NCBI RefSeq assembly: GCF_900141745.1
Contig: NZ_FSRM01000001.1
Location: 2,170,001-2,234,000 of the forward strand
Length of the DNA stretch: 64,000 nucleotides
DNA from: Paraburkholderia phenazinium
GTDB taxonomy: Bacteria; Pseudomonadota; Gammaproteobacteria; Burkholderiales; Burkholderiaceae
Direction: 5' to 3'
Position numbers and translations under genes: made by a program. The notes beneath the pieces are model-generated. The model worked only from the letters and a program-made list of their open reading frames with translations, ran no database searches and was not told the DNA's origin. Below are positions 1-11,473 of the stretch, piece by piece; the first letter of the stretch is position 1; each line of letters starts with the position of its first letter.

Positions 1-3000
1 GATTGCCAACGTGAAGGCGGGTGTTGCCGACATGGACGCGGTGAACGTTTCGCAGCTGAAGGACGTGGACACGCGTGCCCAGGACGGTATCAACGGCCTT
101 AATGGTCAGATGGCATCGGTCCAGGACGGCATCAACGGTCTGAACGGTGATATGGCAACGGTGAAGGACGGTATCGATGGCCTGAATGGCCAGATGGCAT
201 CTGTCCAGAACGGCATCGACGGCCTCAACGCCGACATGACCAATGTGGTCAAGTACGACGACGCAAGCCACGGCCAGATCACGCTGGACGGCGTGAACGG
301 CACGACGATCGCAAACGTGAAAGCCGGTGTCGCCGACATGGACGCGGTGAACGTTTCGCAACTGAAGGACGTGGACACGCGTGCCCAGGACGGCATTAAC
401 GGCCTGAATGGTGAAATGGCAACGGTGAAGGATGGTATCGACGGACTGAACGGCCAGATGGCATCGGTGCAGAACGGTATCGACGGTCTGAATGGTGAAG
501 TCGGCAAGAACACTGGCGACATTACCAACATCACGAACCAGATCAACAATGGTGAGATCGGTCTGGTGCAGCAGGACGCGACGAGCCGCAACATCACGGT
601 TGCAGCGAACACGGACGGCACAGTGGTGGACTTCACGGGCACGGCAGGCACGCGTCAGCTGAAGGGTGTATCTGAAGGCACGGCCGACACGGACGCAGTG
701 AACGTTTCGCAGCTGAAGGCCGCAGGCCTGAACGTGGACACGTCGGGCAATGTGACGAACGCGTTTGTTGCCTACGACGACGCGACGAAGGGTCAGGTCA
801 CGCTGGGTGGTGCAACGGGTACGACGATCTCGAACGTGAAGGCAGGTGTTGCCGACATGGACGCGGTGAACGTTTCGCAACTGAAGGACGTGGACACGCG
901 TGCCCAGGACGGTATCAACGGCCTGAACGGTCAGATGGCATCGGTCCAGGACGGTATCAATGGCCTGAACGGTGACATGGCTTCGGTCAAGGACGGCATC
1001 AACGGCCTGAACGGCGACATGGCCTCGGTCAAGGACGGCATCAACGGCCTGAACGGCGAGATGGCTTCTGTCCAGAACGGCATCGACGGCATCAACGCCG
1101 ACATGACCAACGTGGTCAAGTACGACGACGCAAGTCACGGCCAGATCAGCCTGGACGGTGCAAACGGCACGACGATCTCGAACGTGAAGGCCGGCGTTGC
1201 CGACATGGACGCGGTGAACGTGGCACAGCTGAAGGACGTGGACACACGTGCCCAGGACGGTATCAACGGCCTGAATGGTGAGATGGCAACGGTGAAGGAC
1301 GGTATCGACGGCCTGAACGGCCAGATGGCATCGGTGCAGAACGGTATCGACGGCCTGAATGGCGAAGTCGGCAAGAACACTGGCGACATTACCAACATCA
1401 CGAACCAGATCAACAATGGTGAAATCGGTCTGGTGCAGCAGGACGCGACGAGCCGCAACATCACGGTTGCAGCGAACACGGACGGCACAGTGGTGGACTT
1501 CACGGGCACGGCAGGCACGCGTCAGCTGAAGGGTGTATCTGAAGGCACGGCCGACACGGACGCAGTGAACGTTTCGCAGCTGAAGGCCGCAGGCCTGAAC
1601 GTGGACACGTCGGGCAACGTGACGAACGCGTTTGTTGCATACGATGACGCGACGAAGGGCCAGGTCACGCTGGGCGGCGCAACTGGCACGACGATCTCGA
1701 ACGTGAAGGCGGGCGTTGCCGACATGGACGCAGTGAACGTTGCCCAACTGAAGGACGTGGACACACGTGCCCAGGATGGCATCAATGGCCTGAACGGCGA
1801 GATGGCATCGGTGAAGGACGGTATCGACGGTCTGAATGGCCAGATGGCTTCTGTCCAGAATGGCATCGACGGCATCAACGCCGACATGACCAATGTGGTC
1901 AAGTACGACGACGCAAGCCACGGCCAGATCAGCCTGGACGGCGCGAACGGCACGACGATCGCAAACGTGAAAGCCGGTGTTGCCGACATGGACGCGGTGA
2001 ACGTTTCGCAGCTGAAGGACGTGGACACGCGTGCCCAGGACGGTATCAACGGCCTGAACGGTGAGATGGCAACGGTGAAGGACGGCATTGACGGTCTGGC
2101 TGGTCAGGTTGCTCAGAACACCGACGGTATCAATGGCCTGAACGGCCAGATGGCATCTGTCCAGAACGGTATCGATGGCCTCAATGCCGACATGACCAAT
2201 GTGGTCAAGTACGACGACGCAAGCCACGGCCAGATCAGCCTGGACGGCGCGAACGGCACGACGATTGCCAACGTGAAGGCGGGTGTTGCCGACATGGACG
2301 CGGTGAACGTTTCGCAGCTGAAGGACGTGGACACGCGTGCCCAGGACGGTATCAACGGCCTTAATGGTCAGATGGCATCGGTCCAGGACGGCATCAACGG
2401 TCTGAACGGTGATATGGCAACGGTGAAGGACGGTATCGATGGCCTGAATGGCCAGATGGCATCTGTCCAGAACGGTATCGACGGCATCAACGCCGACATG
2501 ACCAATGTGGTCAAGTACGACGACGCAAGCCACGGCCAGATCGCGCTGGACGGCGTGAACGGCACGACGATCGCAAACGTGAAAGCCGGTGTTGCCGACA
2601 TGGACGCGGTGAACGTTTCGCAACTGAAGGACGTGGACACGCGTGCCCAGGACGGCATTAACGGCCTGAATGGTGAAATGGCAACGGTGAAGGACGGTAT
2701 CGACGGACTGAACGGCCAGATGGCATCGGTGCAGAACGGTATCGACGGTCTGAATGGTGAAGTCGGCAAGAACACCGGCGACATTACCAACATCACGAAC
2801 CAGATCAACAATGGTGAAATCGGTCTGGTGCAGCAGGACGCGACGAGCCGCAACATCACGGTTGCAGCGAACACGGACGGCACAGTGGTGGACTTCACGG
2901 GCACGGCAGGCACGCGTCAGCTGAAGGGTGTGTCTGAAGGCACGGCCGACACGGACGCAGTGAACGTGGCGCAGCTGAAGGCCGCAGGCCTGAACGTGGA

Positions 3001-6000
3001 CACGTCGGGCAACGTGACGAACGCGTTTGTTGCCTACGACGACGCGACGAAGGGTCAGGTCACGCTGGGCGGTGCAACTGGCACGACGATCTCGAACGTG
3101 AAGGCAGGTGTTGCCGACATGGACGCAGTGAACGTTTCGCAACTGAAGGACGTGGACACGCGTGCCCAGGACGGTATCAACGGCCTGAACGGTCAGATGG
3201 CATCGGTCCAGGACGGTATCAATGGCCTGAACGGTGACATGGCTTCGGTCAAGGACGGCATCAACGGCCTGAACGGCGATATGGCCTCGGTCAAGGACGG
3301 CATCAACGGCCTGAACGGCCAGATGGCTTCTGTCCAGAACGGTATCGACGGCATCAACGCCGACATGACCAATGTGGTCAAGTACGACGACGCAAGCCAC
3401 GGCCAGATCATGCTGGACGGTGCGAACGGCACGACGATCTCGAACGTGAAGGCCGGTGTTGCTGACATGGACGCAGTGAACGTGGCGCAGTTGAAGGCAG
3501 CGGGCCTGAACACGGACGACTCGGGCAACGTGACGAACGCGTTTGTTGCCTACGACGACGCGACGAAGGCTCAGGTCACGCTGGGTGGCGCAACGGGTAC
3601 GACGATCTCGAACGTGAAGGCCGGTGTTGCCGACATGGACGCAGTGAACGTTGCCCAACTGAAGGACGTGGACACACGTGCCCAGGACGGTATCAACGGC
3701 CTGAATGGTGAAATGGCAACGGTGAAGGATGGTATCGACGGTCTGAATGGTGAAGTCGGCAAGAACACCGGCGACATTACCAACATCACCAACCAGATCA
3801 ACAATGGTGAGATCGGTCTGGTGCAGCAGGACGCGACGAGCCGCAACATCACGGTTGCAGCGAACACGGACGGCACAGTGGTGGACTTCACGGGCACGGC
3901 AGGCACGCGTCAGCTGAAGGGTGTGTCTGAAGGCACGGCCGACACGGACGCAGTGAACGTTTCGCAGCTGAAGGCCGCAGGCCTGAACGTGGACACGTCG
4001 GGCAATGTGACGAACGCGTTTGTTGCCTACGACGATGCGACGAAGGGTCAGGTCACGCTGGGCGGTGCAACGGGTACGACGATCTCGAACGTGAAGGCAG
4101 GTGTTGCCGACATGGACGCGGTGAACGTTTCGCAGTTGAAGGACGTGGACACACGTGCCCAGGACGGTATCAACGGCCTGAACGGCGAGATGGCAACGGT
4201 GAAGGACGGCATCGACGGTCTGGCTGGCCAGGTTGCTCAGAACACCGACGGCATTAACGGTCTGAATGCTGACATGGCCTCTGTCAAGGATGGCATCAAC
4301 GGCATCAACGCCGACATCGCCAACGCGGTCAAGTACGACGACGCAAGCCACGGCCAGATCACGTTGGACGGTGCGAACGGCACGACGATTGCAAACGTGA
4401 AGGCAGGCGTTGCCGACATGGACGCAGTGAACGTTGCCCAACTGAAGGACGTGGACACGCGTGCCCAGGACGGCATCAACGGCCTGAATGGTCAGATGGC
4501 ATCGGTGCAGGACGGTATCAATGGCCTGAACGGCGACATGGCCTCGGTGAAGGACGGCATCAACGGCCTGAACGGCCAGATGGCTTCTGTCCAGAACGGC
4601 ATCGACGGCATCAACGCCGACATGACCAATGTGGTCAAGTACGACGACGCAAGTCACGGCCAGATCAGCCTGGACGGCGCGAACGGCACGACGATCTCGA
4701 ACGTGAAGGCCGGTGTTGCTGACATGGACGCAGTGAACGTTTCGCAGCTGAAGGCCGCAGGCCTGAACGTGGACACGTCGGGCAATGTGACGAACGCGTT
4801 TGTTGCCTACGACGACGCGACGAAGGGTCAGGTCACGCTGGGTGGTGCAACGGGTACGACGATCTCGAACGTGAAGGCAGGTGTTGCCGACATGGACGCG
4901 GTGAACGTTTCGCAACTGAAGGACGTGGACACGCGTGCCCAGGACGGTATCAACGGCCTGAACGGTCAGATGGCATCGGTCCAGGACGGTATCAATGGCC
5001 TGAACGGTGACATGGCTTCGGTCAAGGACGGCATCAACGGTCTGAACGGTGACATGGCCTCGGTCAAGGACGGCATCAACGGCCTGAACGGCGAGATGGC
5101 TTCTGTCCAGAACGGCATCGACGGCATCAACGCCGACATGACCAACGTGGTCAAGTACGACGACGCAAGTCACGGCCAGATCAGCCTGGACGGTGCAAAC
5201 GGCACGACGATCTCGAACGTGAAGGCCGGCGTTGCCGACATGGACGCGGTGAACGTGGCACAGCTGAAGGACGTGGACACACGTGCCCAGGACGGTATCA
5301 ACGGCCTGAATGGTGAGATGGCAACGGTGAAGGACGGTATCGACGGCCTGAACGGCCAGATGGCATCGGTGCAGAACGGTATCGACGGCCTGAATGGCGA
5401 AGTCGGCAAGAACACTGGCGACATTACCAACATCACGAACCAGATCAACAATGGTGAAATCGGTCTGGTGCAGCAGGACGCGACGAGCCGCAACATCACG
5501 GTTGCAGCGAACACGGACGGCACAGTGGTGGACTTCACGGGCACGGCAGGCACGCGTCAGCTGAAGGGTGTATCTGAAGGCACGGCCGACACGGACGCAG
5601 TGAACGTTTCGCAGCTGAAGGCCGCAGGCCTGAACGTGGACACGTCGGGCAACGTGACGAACGCGTTTGTTGCATACGATGACGCGACGAAGGGCCAGGT
5701 CACGCTGGGCGGCGCAACTGGCACGACGATCTCGAACGTGAAGGCGGGCGTTGCCGACATGGACGCAGTGAACGTGGCGCAGTTGAAGGCAGCGGGCCTG
5801 AATACGGACGACTCGGGCAACGTGACGAACGCGTTTGTTGCCTACGACGACGCGACGAAGGGTCAGGTCACGCTGGGTGGTGCAACGGGCACGACGATCT
5901 CGAACGTGAAGGCCGGTGTTGCCGACATGGACGCAGTAAACGTTGCCCAACTGAAGGACGTGGACACACGTGCCCAGGACGGTATCAACGGCCTGAACGG

Positions 6001-6560
6001 TGAGATGGCAACGGTGAAGGACGGCATCGACGGTCTGGCTGGCCAGGTTGCTCAGAACACCGACGGCATCAACGGTCTGAATGCTGACATGGCCTCTGTC
6101 AAGGATGGCATCAACGGCATCAACGCCGACATCGCCAACGCGGTCAAGTACGACGACGCAAGCCACGGCCAGATCAGCTTGGACGGTGCCAACGGCACGA
6201 CGATTGCAAACGTGAAGGCAGGCGTTGCCGACATGGACGCAGTGAACGTTGCCCAACTGAAGGACGTGGACACGCGTGCCCAGGACGGCATCAACGGCCT
6301 GAATGGTCAGATGGCATCGGTGCAGGACGGTATCAATGGCCTGAACGGCGACATGGCCTCGGTCAAGGACGGCATCAACGGCCTGAACGGCCAGATGGCT
6401 TCTGTCCAGAACGGCATCGACGGCCTCAACGCCGACATGACCAACGTCGTGAAGTACGACGACGCGAGCCACGCCCAGATCACGCTGGACGGTGCAAACG
6501 GCACGACGATCTCGAACGTGAAGGCAGGTGTTGCTGACATGGACGCAGTGAACGTAGCAC
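1..6560 (+). repeat. Long near-identical coding repeats inside the autotransporter
   Basis: Beyond the short peptide repeats, whole blocks recur with almost no nucleotide change. Sequence from base 1 recurs from 2263 (offset 2,262 = 754 codons). The block around 770-1750 recurs at about 4805-5785 (offset 4,035 = 1,345 codons). The block 4237-4479 recurs at 6052-6294 (offset 1,815 = 605 codons). All offsets are multiples of three. Because synonymous positions match too, the blocks look recently duplicated or homogenised by recombination. Confidence 0.9.
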
Positions 6561-8260
6561 AGTTGAAAGCAGCGGGCCTGAACACGGACGCCTCGGGCAA
6601 CGTGACCAACGCCTTCGTCGCCTATGACGACGCAACGAAAGACAAGGTGACGCTCGGTGGCGGCAACCTGGGTACGACGATCACCAACGTGAAGATCGGC
6701 ACCCTGTCTGCTGACAGCACGGACGCAGTGAACGGTTCGCAACTGTTCGCGACGAACCAGCAGGTCGCTCAAAACACCGGCGACATCTCGAACGTCGATG
6801 CCCGCGTAACCAATGTTGAAGGCTCGGTGACCAACATCACCAACCAGATCAACAACGGTGAACTAGGTCTCGTGCAGCAGGACCAGACTTCGCATGACAT
6901 CACCGTCGCGAAGAACCTGGACGGCACGCACGTTGACTTTACGGGTACGGCGGGTGCACGCGAACTGATCGGCGTCGCAAACGGCACGACTGACACTTCG
7001 GCGGTCAACCTGAGCCAGCTCAAGCCGGTGGTGGCATCCCTCGGCGGCGGTGCAACGGTCAACGCCAACGGTTCGATCACTGGCCCGACATACCACGTGC
7101 AAGGCGGTACGCAAACCACGGTGGGCGGAGCACTGGACGCGCTCGATACCAACCTGTCGTCGCTGCAAAACCAGATGGCCGACAGCGGCATCGGTCTTGT
7201 GACGCAAGATGCAGTTTCGCGTGACATCAATGTCGCCGCGGCAACTGACGGTCTGCGCGTCAACATGGCCGGCACAGCGGGCAACCGTGTGGTGACGGGC
7301 GTGGCAGCGGGTGCAGTCAACGCGAAAAGCGTGGACGCAGTGAACGGCTCGCAGTTGTACGCAAATGCAGCCAGCACGGCAGCAGCACTGGGCGGTGGTT
7401 CGACCGTCAATGCGGACGGCACGATCTCGGCTCCGACGTACAACGTCGGTGGCACGACCGTGAACAACGTCGGTGATGCAATCACCAACCTCGACGGCCG
7501 CACGACGCAGAACACGACTGACATCAGCAACATCCAGACGACCATCAACTCGATGAGCGGCTCGGTGACGAACGCGGTTCAGTACGATTCGTCGGCACAC
7601 GACAAGGTGACGTTGGGCGGTTCGACGAACGCAGCCAAGGTGAAGCTGACCAACCTGCAGGATGCGGATCTGTCCGCGACCAGCACGGACGCTGTAACCG
7701 GTGCTCAGTTGTGGAACACGAACCAGCAGGTGTCGAGTCTGTCCCAGGCAGTCCAGAACCAGCAGACGAGCGGCAACACGAACATCGCCATCAACACGAC
7801 GAGTGGGCCGGCTTCGGCAACGGGTACCAACTCGGCAGCAATCGGCGGTGGTTCGCAGGCTAGCGGTGCTAACTCGGTTGCGATCGGCGATGGTTCGATT
7901 GCCGATCAGGACAACACGGTGTCGATGGGTTCGCAGGGCAACGAGCGTCGGATTACGAACGTGGCCGACGGTCAAGGTCCGACGGACGCAGTGAACATGC
8001 GTCAGTTCGAATCGGGTATGGCGGGTGTGGCGCGCAACGCATATAGCGGTGTTGCGGCAGCTACGGCACTGTCGATGATTCCGGATGTCGATCCGAACAA
8101 GACCATCGCGGTTGGTGTTGGCACGGGCAACTACAAGGGCTATCAAGCCACGGCACTCGGCGCTTCGGTTCGTATCACGCAGAACCTGAAGATGAAGATC
8201 GGCGGCAGCGTCAGCTCAGGCGGTACCACGGTCGGTGCAGGTGCATCGTACCAATGGTAA
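1..8260 (+). CDS. Giant YadA-type trimeric autotransporter adhesin (3' part; 5' end outside window)
   Basis: The reading frame is open from the first base and ends at TAA 8258-8260, so at least 2,752 residues of a surface adhesin are visible. The bulk is an alternating repeat. Coiled-coil segments built on [13 protein letters not shown] alternate with neck-like units carrying [14 protein letters not shown] (about 20 copies) and five [14 protein letters not shown] variants. From about 6600 the repeats diverge ([19 protein letters not shown]). A short YadA-head motif follows at about 7830-7930 (SVAIGDGS). The last ~75 residues form the C-terminal beta-barrel anchor and end in Tyr-Gln-Trp, the aromatic end expected of an outer-membrane protein. 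Known family role: trimeric adhesin exported through its own anchor. Long antisense ORFs are codon-bias shadows. The signal peptide and N-terminal domains are not in the window. Confidence 0.95.
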   Translation, partial: IANVKAGVADMDAVNVSQLKDVDTRAQDGINGLNGQMASVQDGINGLNGDMATVKDGIDGLNGQMASVQNGIDGLNADMTNVVKYDDASHGQITLDGVNGTTIANVKAGVADMDAVNVSQLKDVDTRAQDGINGLNGEMATVKDGIDGLNGQMASVQNGIDGLNGEVGKNTGDITNITNQINNGEIGLVQQDATSRNITVAANTDGTVVDFTGTAGTRQLKGVSEGTADTDAVNVSQLKAAGLNVDTSGNVTNAFVAYDDATKGQVTLGGATGTTISNVKAGVADMDAVNVSQLKDVDTRAQDGINGLNGQMASVQDGINGLNGDMASVKDGINGLNGDMASVKDGINGLNGEMASVQNGIDGINADMTNVVKYDDASHGQISLDGANGTTISNVKAGVADMDAVNVAQLKDVDTRAQDGINGLNGEMATVKDGIDGLNGQMASVQNGIDGLNGEVGKNTGDITNITNQINNGEIGLVQQDATSRNITVAANTDGTVVDFTGTAGTRQLKGVSEGTADTDAVNVSQLKAAGLNVDTSGNVTNAFVAYDDATKGQVTLGGATGTTISNVKAGVADMDAVNVAQLKDVDTRAQDGINGLNGEMASVKDGIDGLNGQMASVQNGIDGINADMTNVVKYDDASHGQISLDGANGTTIANVKAGVADMDAVNVSQLKDVDTRAQDGINGLNGEMATVKDGIDGLAGQVAQNTDGINGLNGQMASVQNGIDGLNADMTNVVKYDDASHGQISLDGANGTTIANVKAGVADMDAVNVSQLKDVDTRAQDGINGLNGQMASVQDGINGLNGDMATVKDGIDGLNGQMASVQNGIDGINADMTNVVKYDDASHGQIALDGVNGTTIANVKAGVADMDAVNVSQLKDVDTRAQDGINGLNGEMATVKDGIDGLNGQMASVQNGIDGLNGEVGKNTGDITNITNQINNGEIGLVQQDATSRNITVAANTDGTVVDFTGTAGTRQLKGVSEGTADTDAVNVAQLKAAGLNVDTSGNVTNAFVAYDDATKGQVTLGGATGTTISNVKAGVADMDAVNVSQLKDVDTRAQDGINGLNGQMASVQDGINGLNGDMASVKDGINGLNGDMASVKDGINGLNGQMASVQNGIDGINADMTNVVKYDDASHGQIMLDGANGTTISNVKAGVADMDAVNVAQLKAAGLNTDDSGNVTNAFVAYDDATKAQVTLGGATGTTISNVKAGVADMDAVNVAQLKDVDTRAQDGINGLNGEMATVKDGIDGLNGEVGKNTGDITNITNQINNGEIGLVQQDATSRNITVAANTDGTVVDFTGTAGTRQLKGVSEGTADTDAVNVSQLKAAGLNVDTSGNVTNAFVAYDDATKGQVTLGGATGTTISNVKAGVADMDAVNVSQLKDVDTRAQDGINGLNGEMATVKDGIDGLAGQVAQNTDGINGLNADMASVKDGINGINADIANAVKYDDASHGQITLDGANGTTIANVKAGVADMDAVNVAQLKDVDTRAQDGINGLNGQMASVQDGINGLNGDMASVKDGINGLNGQMASVQNGIDGINADMTNVVKYDDASHGQISLDGANGTTISNVKAGVADMDAVNVSQLKAAGLNVDTSGNVTNAFVAYDDATKGQVTLGGATGTTISNVKAGVADMDAVNVSQLKDVDTRAQDGINGLNGQMASVQDGINGLNGDMASVKDGINGLNGDMASVKDGINGLNGEMASVQNGIDGINADMTNVVKYDDASHGQISLDGANGTTISNVKAGVADMDAVNVAQLKDVDTRAQDGINGLNGEMATVKDGIDGLNGQMASVQNGIDGLNGEVGKNTGDITNITNQINNGEIGLVQQDATSRNITVAANTDGTVVDFTGTAGTRQLKGVSEGTADTDAVNVSQLKAAGLNVDTSGNVTNAFVAYDDATKGQVTLGGATGTTISNVKAGVADMDAVNVAQLKAAGLNTDDSGNVTNAFVAYDDATKGQVTLGGATGTTISNVKAGVADMDAVNVAQLKDVDTRAQDGINGLNGEMATVKDGIDGLAGQVAQNTDGINGLNADMASVKDGINGINADIANAVKYDDASHGQISLDGANGTTIANVKAGVADMDAVNVAQLKDVDTRAQDGINGLNGQMASVQDGINGLNGDMASVKDGINGLNGQMASVQNGIDGLNADMTNVVKYDDASHAQITLDGANGTTISNVKAGVADMDAVNVAQLKAAGLNTDASGNVTNAFVAYDDATKDKVTLGGGNLGTTITNVKIGTLSADSTDAVNGSQLFATNQQVAQNTGDISNVDARVTNVEGSVTNITNQINNGELGLVQQDQTSHDITVAKNLDGTHVDFTGTAGARELIGVANGTTDTSAVNLSQLKPVVASLGGGATVNANGSITGPTYHVQGGTQTTVGGALDALDTNLSSLQNQMADSGIGLVTQDAVSRDINVAAATDGLRVNMAGTAGNRVVTGVAAGAVNAKSVDAVNGSQLYANAASTAAALGGGSTVNADGTISAPTYNVGGTTVNNVGDAITNLDGRTTQNTTDISNIQTTINSMSGSVTNAVQYDSSAHDKVTLGGSTNAAKVKLTNLQDADLSATSTDAVTGAQLWNTNQQVSSLSQAVQNQQTSGNTNIAINTTSGPASATGTNSAAIGGGSQASGANSVAIGDGSIADQDNTVSMGSQGNERRITNVADGQGPTDAVNMRQFESGMAGVARNAYSGVAAATALSMIPDVDPNKTIAVGVGTGNYKGYQATALGASVRITQNLKMKIGGSVSSGGTTVGAGASYQW

Positions 8261-8267
8261 GCGCCTG

Positions 8268-8317
8268 ATTGCGGGGCGAGGCGGGGTGGTTGGATCGCCT
8301 TGCTTCGCCCCCGCAAT
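8268..8317 (+). terminator. Imperfect stem-loop after the autotransporter gene
   Basis: An inverted repeat begins eight bases after the stop codon. ATTGCGGGG at 8268-8276 pairs with CCCCGCAAT at 8309-8317, and inner bases such as GGCG pair with CGCC. There is no clean T-tract, so termination at this point is only possible. Confidence 0.4.
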
Positions 8318-8375
8318 GTTCTCTTGCTAACCCAACATCATTTTTTTTGATCCGTCTCGGACGGACCTGTACTCC

Positions 8376-9110
8376 ATGAAACAATTTCTGATTAAACATT
8401 TTGGCGCGTCCTTCCTCGGCGCGCTCGTGGTCGGCCTCGCAGGATGCACGACGCAATCGGGACCGACCTATACGGTCAACGCAGTGCGCATCTCTGGCCT
8501 GCAAACCCAGGCATATCGTGTGACGTGTCACGGTCTGCTGGAAAGCGGCGAGTCGTGCATGAAGGTCGCCAATGAAATCTGCCACGACAAGGGCGTCACA
8601 AAGCTCGAGTTGGTCGATGGCTTGCATTCCGGCGCCGACGATAACGATCCGCGCGAAATGACCTTCGCCTGTGGTGGTTCACCTGTCCGGCAAGCCGTTC
8701 CTGAAGCGCAATCCGAGCCGGTCGCCAAGCCGGTCGTCGCTCCTGTAGTCATTCCCGCGGCACCGCGTCAGGTGCTGTTGCAAGGTGACGCGAATTTTGA
8801 TCACGACAGCGCGGAGCTGAAGGATGCCGCGAAGCAGCAGCTCGACGGCTTCGTTCGTGCAAACCAGGGCGTGAATTTCAAGCGCCTCGTTGCGACGGGG
8901 TATACCGATTCGACCGGCTCTGCTGCGCACAACGACGTGTTGTCGCGTGAGCGTGCAGCGGCGGTGGTGAACTATCTGCGCCAGCGCGGCGTGCGCGCCG
9001 ACAACTTCGCGTACGAAGGCCGCGGCGCAGCGGATCCGGTTGCGTCGAACGCTACGGCCGCAGGCCGGGCGCTTAATCGCCGGGTCGAGGTACGAGTCCT
9101 CGCGCAATAA
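8376..9110 (+). CDS. OmpA-family outer-membrane lipoprotein
   Basis: A 244-residue protein. The N-terminus is a lipoprotein signal with lipobox LAGC and acylated Cys24, preceded by a hydrophobic stretch. Residues ~30-125 are a domain I do not recognise, with three cysteines and a Pro/Val/Ala-rich linker. Residues ~130-243 are an OmpA-C (peptidoglycan-binding) domain with FDHDSAEL, TGYTDSTGS, LSRERAAAVVNYL and the NRRVEV end. Known role of the domain: it binds peptidoglycan non-covalently and tethers the outer membrane to the wall. It lies 115 bp downstream of the autotransporter on the same strand. OmpA-type genes next to trimeric autotransporters are common in Burkholderia, which suggests a role in anchoring or biogenesis (inference). 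Confidence 0.9.
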   Translation: MKQFLIKHFGASFLGALVVGLAGCTTQSGPTYTVNAVRISGLQTQAYRVTCHGLLESGESCMKVANEICHDKGVTKLELVDGLHSGADDNDPREMTFACGGSPVRQAVPEAQSEPVAKPVVAPVVIPAAPRQVLLQGDANFDHDSAELKDAAKQQLDGFVRANQGVNFKRLVATGYTDSTGSAAHNDVLSRERAAAVVNYLRQRGVRADNFAYEGRGAADPVASNATAAGRALNRRVEVRVLAQ

Positions 9111-9162
9111 GTTTTGAGATGCACCAATGAAATCATAACAAAGTGATTTGAGAGTGCGCTTC

Positions 9163-9188
9163 AGGCTTCCTTCGGGAAGCCTTTTTTA
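9163..9188 (+). terminator. Rho-independent terminator after the OmpA-family gene
   Basis: A perfect 8-bp stem, AGGCTTCC/GGAAGCCT (9163-9170 with 9175-9182), has a TTCG tetraloop and is followed directly by a T-tract. It closes the autotransporter-OmpA unit. Confidence 0.9.
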
Positions 9189-9323
9189 TCGCCCCGGTGT
9201 CAAATGAGCAATGCGGACTACCGCGACACCGCGCTTGCATTTCATCGCCAAGACCCCATCCAGATCAATCGCTCACCCTGACAAACGCTTTACAATGCCG
9301 GTTGTTCTCGGAAGTGAGTCCCC

Positions 9324-10349
9324 ATGCGTAAATTTCTTCTACGTGGCCTGCGCGCCGCGTTCGCCACCAGCACGGCGCTGGCCGCGGCCACCGGCCTGTT
9401 GACCGGTCTCTTCTCGCCGGCCGCGCACGCCAACAACGTGATCGTGCTCAACTCCGGCGAGGCCACCCTCAGCCTGATCGACGAAGCCACCCATCAGGTG
9501 GTCGGCACGGTGCCGACCGGCAAGGAACCGCATCACCTGATGGCGACGCCGGACAACGGTTCGCTCATCGTCGCCAATTCGGTTTCCAACAACCTGATGC
9601 TCGTCGACCCGAAAACCGGCAAGGTGCAGCGCTGGGTCGAGAACATCGAAGATCCGTATCAGATCGGCTTCTCGCCTGACAAAAAGTGGGTGGTGACGAC
9701 GGGCCTGCGGCTCGACCGTCTCGACATCTATCACTACGACGGTCACGGCATGACGCTCGCCAAGCGCCTGCCGCTTGCGGTGATGCCGAGCCATATGGCC
9801 TTCTCGAACGACAGCAAAACCGTGTTCGTCACGTTGCAGGTTTCGGGCGAGCTGGCCGCGGTCGATCTTGCGACCCAGCAGGTCAAGTGGAAGATGAAAG
9901 TCGGCAAGGTGCCGGCTGGCCTGTGGATGACGCCGGGTGACAAATATCTGCTGATCGGCATGACCGGCGCGGATTATGTCGCGGTGCTCGACTGGCGCAA
10001 CCAGAAGATCGTCAAGACGATCCAGACTGGCAATGGCGCGCATAACTTTCGCTCACTCGCCGACGGCAAGCACGTTGCGGTGTCGAACCGCGTCGCCAGC
10101 ACCATCAGCATCATCGACGAGGATACGCTCACCAATGTCGGCGACATCACAGGCCTGATGCCCGGACCCGACGACATGGAGTTATCGGCGGACAAGCGCT
10201 ATCTGTGGGTCACGTTTCGCTTTGCGAAGCACGTCGGCATCATCGATCTGACCACTCGCAAACTGATCCAGACGATCGCGGTGGGCCGCTCACCGCACGG
10301 CATCTATTTCTACGACCGCGCGCCGGTGACGGCGCCCAACGGCGCCTAA
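9324..10349 (+). CDS. Periplasmic YVTN-family beta-propeller protein
   Basis: A 341-residue secreted protein. A Sec signal peptide covers residues 1-36, with predicted cleavage after AHA. The rest is a series of ~40-residue beta-propeller blades of the YVTN/YncE type, recognisable by recurring D-x-x-T-x-x-V patterns such as LSLIDEATHQVVGTVPTG and IIDLTTRKLIQTIAVG with the P-H/P-D turn before each blade. This covers about seven blades, enough for one propeller. The specific ligand is unknown. Related proteins act as periplasmic binding or DNA/metal-associated propellers, but nothing here decides that. It stands alone, with a terminator upstream and a repeat-rich spacer downstream. Confidence 0.85.
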   Translation: MRKFLLRGLRAAFATSTALAAATGLLTGLFSPAAHANNVIVLNSGEATLSLIDEATHQVVGTVPTGKEPHHLMATPDNGSLIVANSVSNNLMLVDPKTGKVQRWVENIEDPYQIGFSPDKKWVVTTGLRLDRLDIYHYDGHGMTLAKRLPLAVMPSHMAFSNDSKTVFVTLQVSGELAAVDLATQQVKWKMKVGKVPAGLWMTPGDKYLLIGMTGADYVAVLDWRNQKIVKTIQTGNGAHNFRSLADGKHVAVSNRVASTISIIDEDTLTNVGDITGLMPGPDDMELSADKRYLWVTFRFAKHVGIIDLTTRKLIQTIAVGRSPHGIYFYDRAPVTAPNGA

Positions 10350-10354
10350 TTGAG

Positions 10355-10479
10355 CATACAAGCGGACGCGCGTGCGGCCACACCGTGCAGCCGCATACAC
10401 CACCACACAAGCGTCTGCAAACAAGCGCCAGCACACAAGCCGCGACATAAGCGCCACCAAATCCGCGACCATACAAGCA
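10355..10479 (+). repeat. Degenerate CAnACAAGCG direct repeats
   Basis: Six related decamers lie in the spacer after the beta-propeller gene: CATACAAGCG (10355), CACACAAGCG (10404), CAAACAAGCG (10418), CACACAAGCC (10432), ACATAAGCG (10445) and CATACAAGCA (10470). The middle four are spaced 13-14 bp apart, so they form a short tandem array. No protein function is evident. Confidence 0.55.
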
Positions 10480-10620
10480 CCATCCTTTCTCCCCATCCGT
10501 GCCGCCGAACCTACCGGCGGCACCTCCCGTGGTTTATCCTGTCCAGATTCTGCGAAATGTCCGCCGGATCTTTCGCCTCAACCCCTTGTCCCATCGTTTC
10601 GCTCACTCGTACAGACTCGC

Positions 10621-11454
10621 ATGAATGATCTGTTGCGCTCGTTCGGACGCGCGCTCGCAAGTGCGCTCCACCCGCGCATGCTCTGGCTGACCTTCCTGCC
10701 GTTTTTTGCGGCGACGGTCGTATGGGGCGTGATTTTGTGGTTTTCCTGGCAGACGCTGACTGGCGCCACACGCGTCTGGCTGGAGGGCTGGTCTTTCACG
10801 ACCACCCTTTACCGCATGTTCGACTGGGTCGGTTTTTCCGCGCTGCATGCAGCGCTCGCGCCTTTCATCGTGCTGGCGATGGCGATTCCGCTGATCGTCG
10901 TGACGATCCTGCTGCTGATCGCCACGCTGTCGATGCCCGGCGTCATCCGCCATCTGTCGGCACGGCAGTTTGCGGGCCTTGAAATGCGGCGCGGCGGAAC
11001 GTGGTACGGTAGTCTCATGCACGCGGTATGGACGACGCTGGTTTGTCTCGTGTTGCTGGTCATCACCTTGCCGCTGTGGCTGATTCCACCGTTTTTCGCG
11101 CTGATTCCGCCGTTACTGTGGGGTTGGCTTACCTATCGCGTCATGACCTACGACGCGTTGGCCTTGCACGCGAGCCGCGACGAACGGCGTGCGCTGGTGC
11201 GACGCTACCGTCTGCCGTTGCTGCTGATTGGCGTGGCGAGCGGTCTGCTCGGCTCGCTGCCGACGCTGATATGGGCTTCGTCGGTTTGGCTGATTGTGCT
11301 GTTCCCGGTAATCACGGCGGTGACGATCTGGATCTATGCGTTCATCCTCGTGTTTTCGGCGCTATGGTTCGGTTATTACTGTCTGCGTGCGTTGCAGCGC
11401 ATGCGCGCGGAAGAGCAGGGCGCGCGTCACGCGGCGCCGGTGGTTCCCTATTGA
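10621..11454 (+). CDS. EI24-domain (CysZ-like) inner-membrane protein
   Basis: From the ATG at 10621 this is a 277-residue membrane protein. It starts MNDLLRSFGRAL, the amphipathic entry typical of the EI24/CysZ fold. Several hydrophobic segments follow at roughly residues 20-45, 75-105, 140-170 and 205-250, and the tail is short and charged. An upstream in-frame extension exists but is poorly conserved in character (Arg/Pro/Thr-rich), so I rejected it. E. coli CysZ is a sulfate transporter. Most beta-proteobacterial EI24 proteins have no proven substrate, so no transport role is claimed. The next gene starts 19 bp after the stop, which suggests co-transcription. Confidence 0.75.
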   Translation: MNDLLRSFGRALASALHPRMLWLTFLPFFAATVVWGVILWFSWQTLTGATRVWLEGWSFTTTLYRMFDWVGFSALHAALAPFIVLAMAIPLIVVTILLLIATLSMPGVIRHLSARQFAGLEMRRGGTWYGSLMHAVWTTLVCLVLLVITLPLWLIPPFFALIPPLLWGWLTYRVMTYDALALHASRDERRALVRRYRLPLLLIGVASGLLGSLPTLIWASSVWLIVLFPVITAVTIWIYAFILVFSALWFGYYCLRALQRMRAEEQGARHAAPVVPY

Positions 11455-11473
11455 ATCTATTTGAGAGGCCGCA

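Noticed and set aside
1..6560. Regular DNA repeats that might be taken for a CRISPR array
   Set aside because: Repeats are in frame, code for coiled-coil/neck motifs, and lack unique spacers or cas genes.
106..8146. Many minus-strand ORFs (up to 427 codons) inside the autotransporter gene
   Set aside because: They are repeated mirror images of the sense repeats, have no ribosome sites, and arise from GC-rich codon bias.
10372..10620. N-terminal extension of the EI24 protein
   Set aside because: Low-complexity residues over the decamer repeats; the family-like start is ATG 10621.
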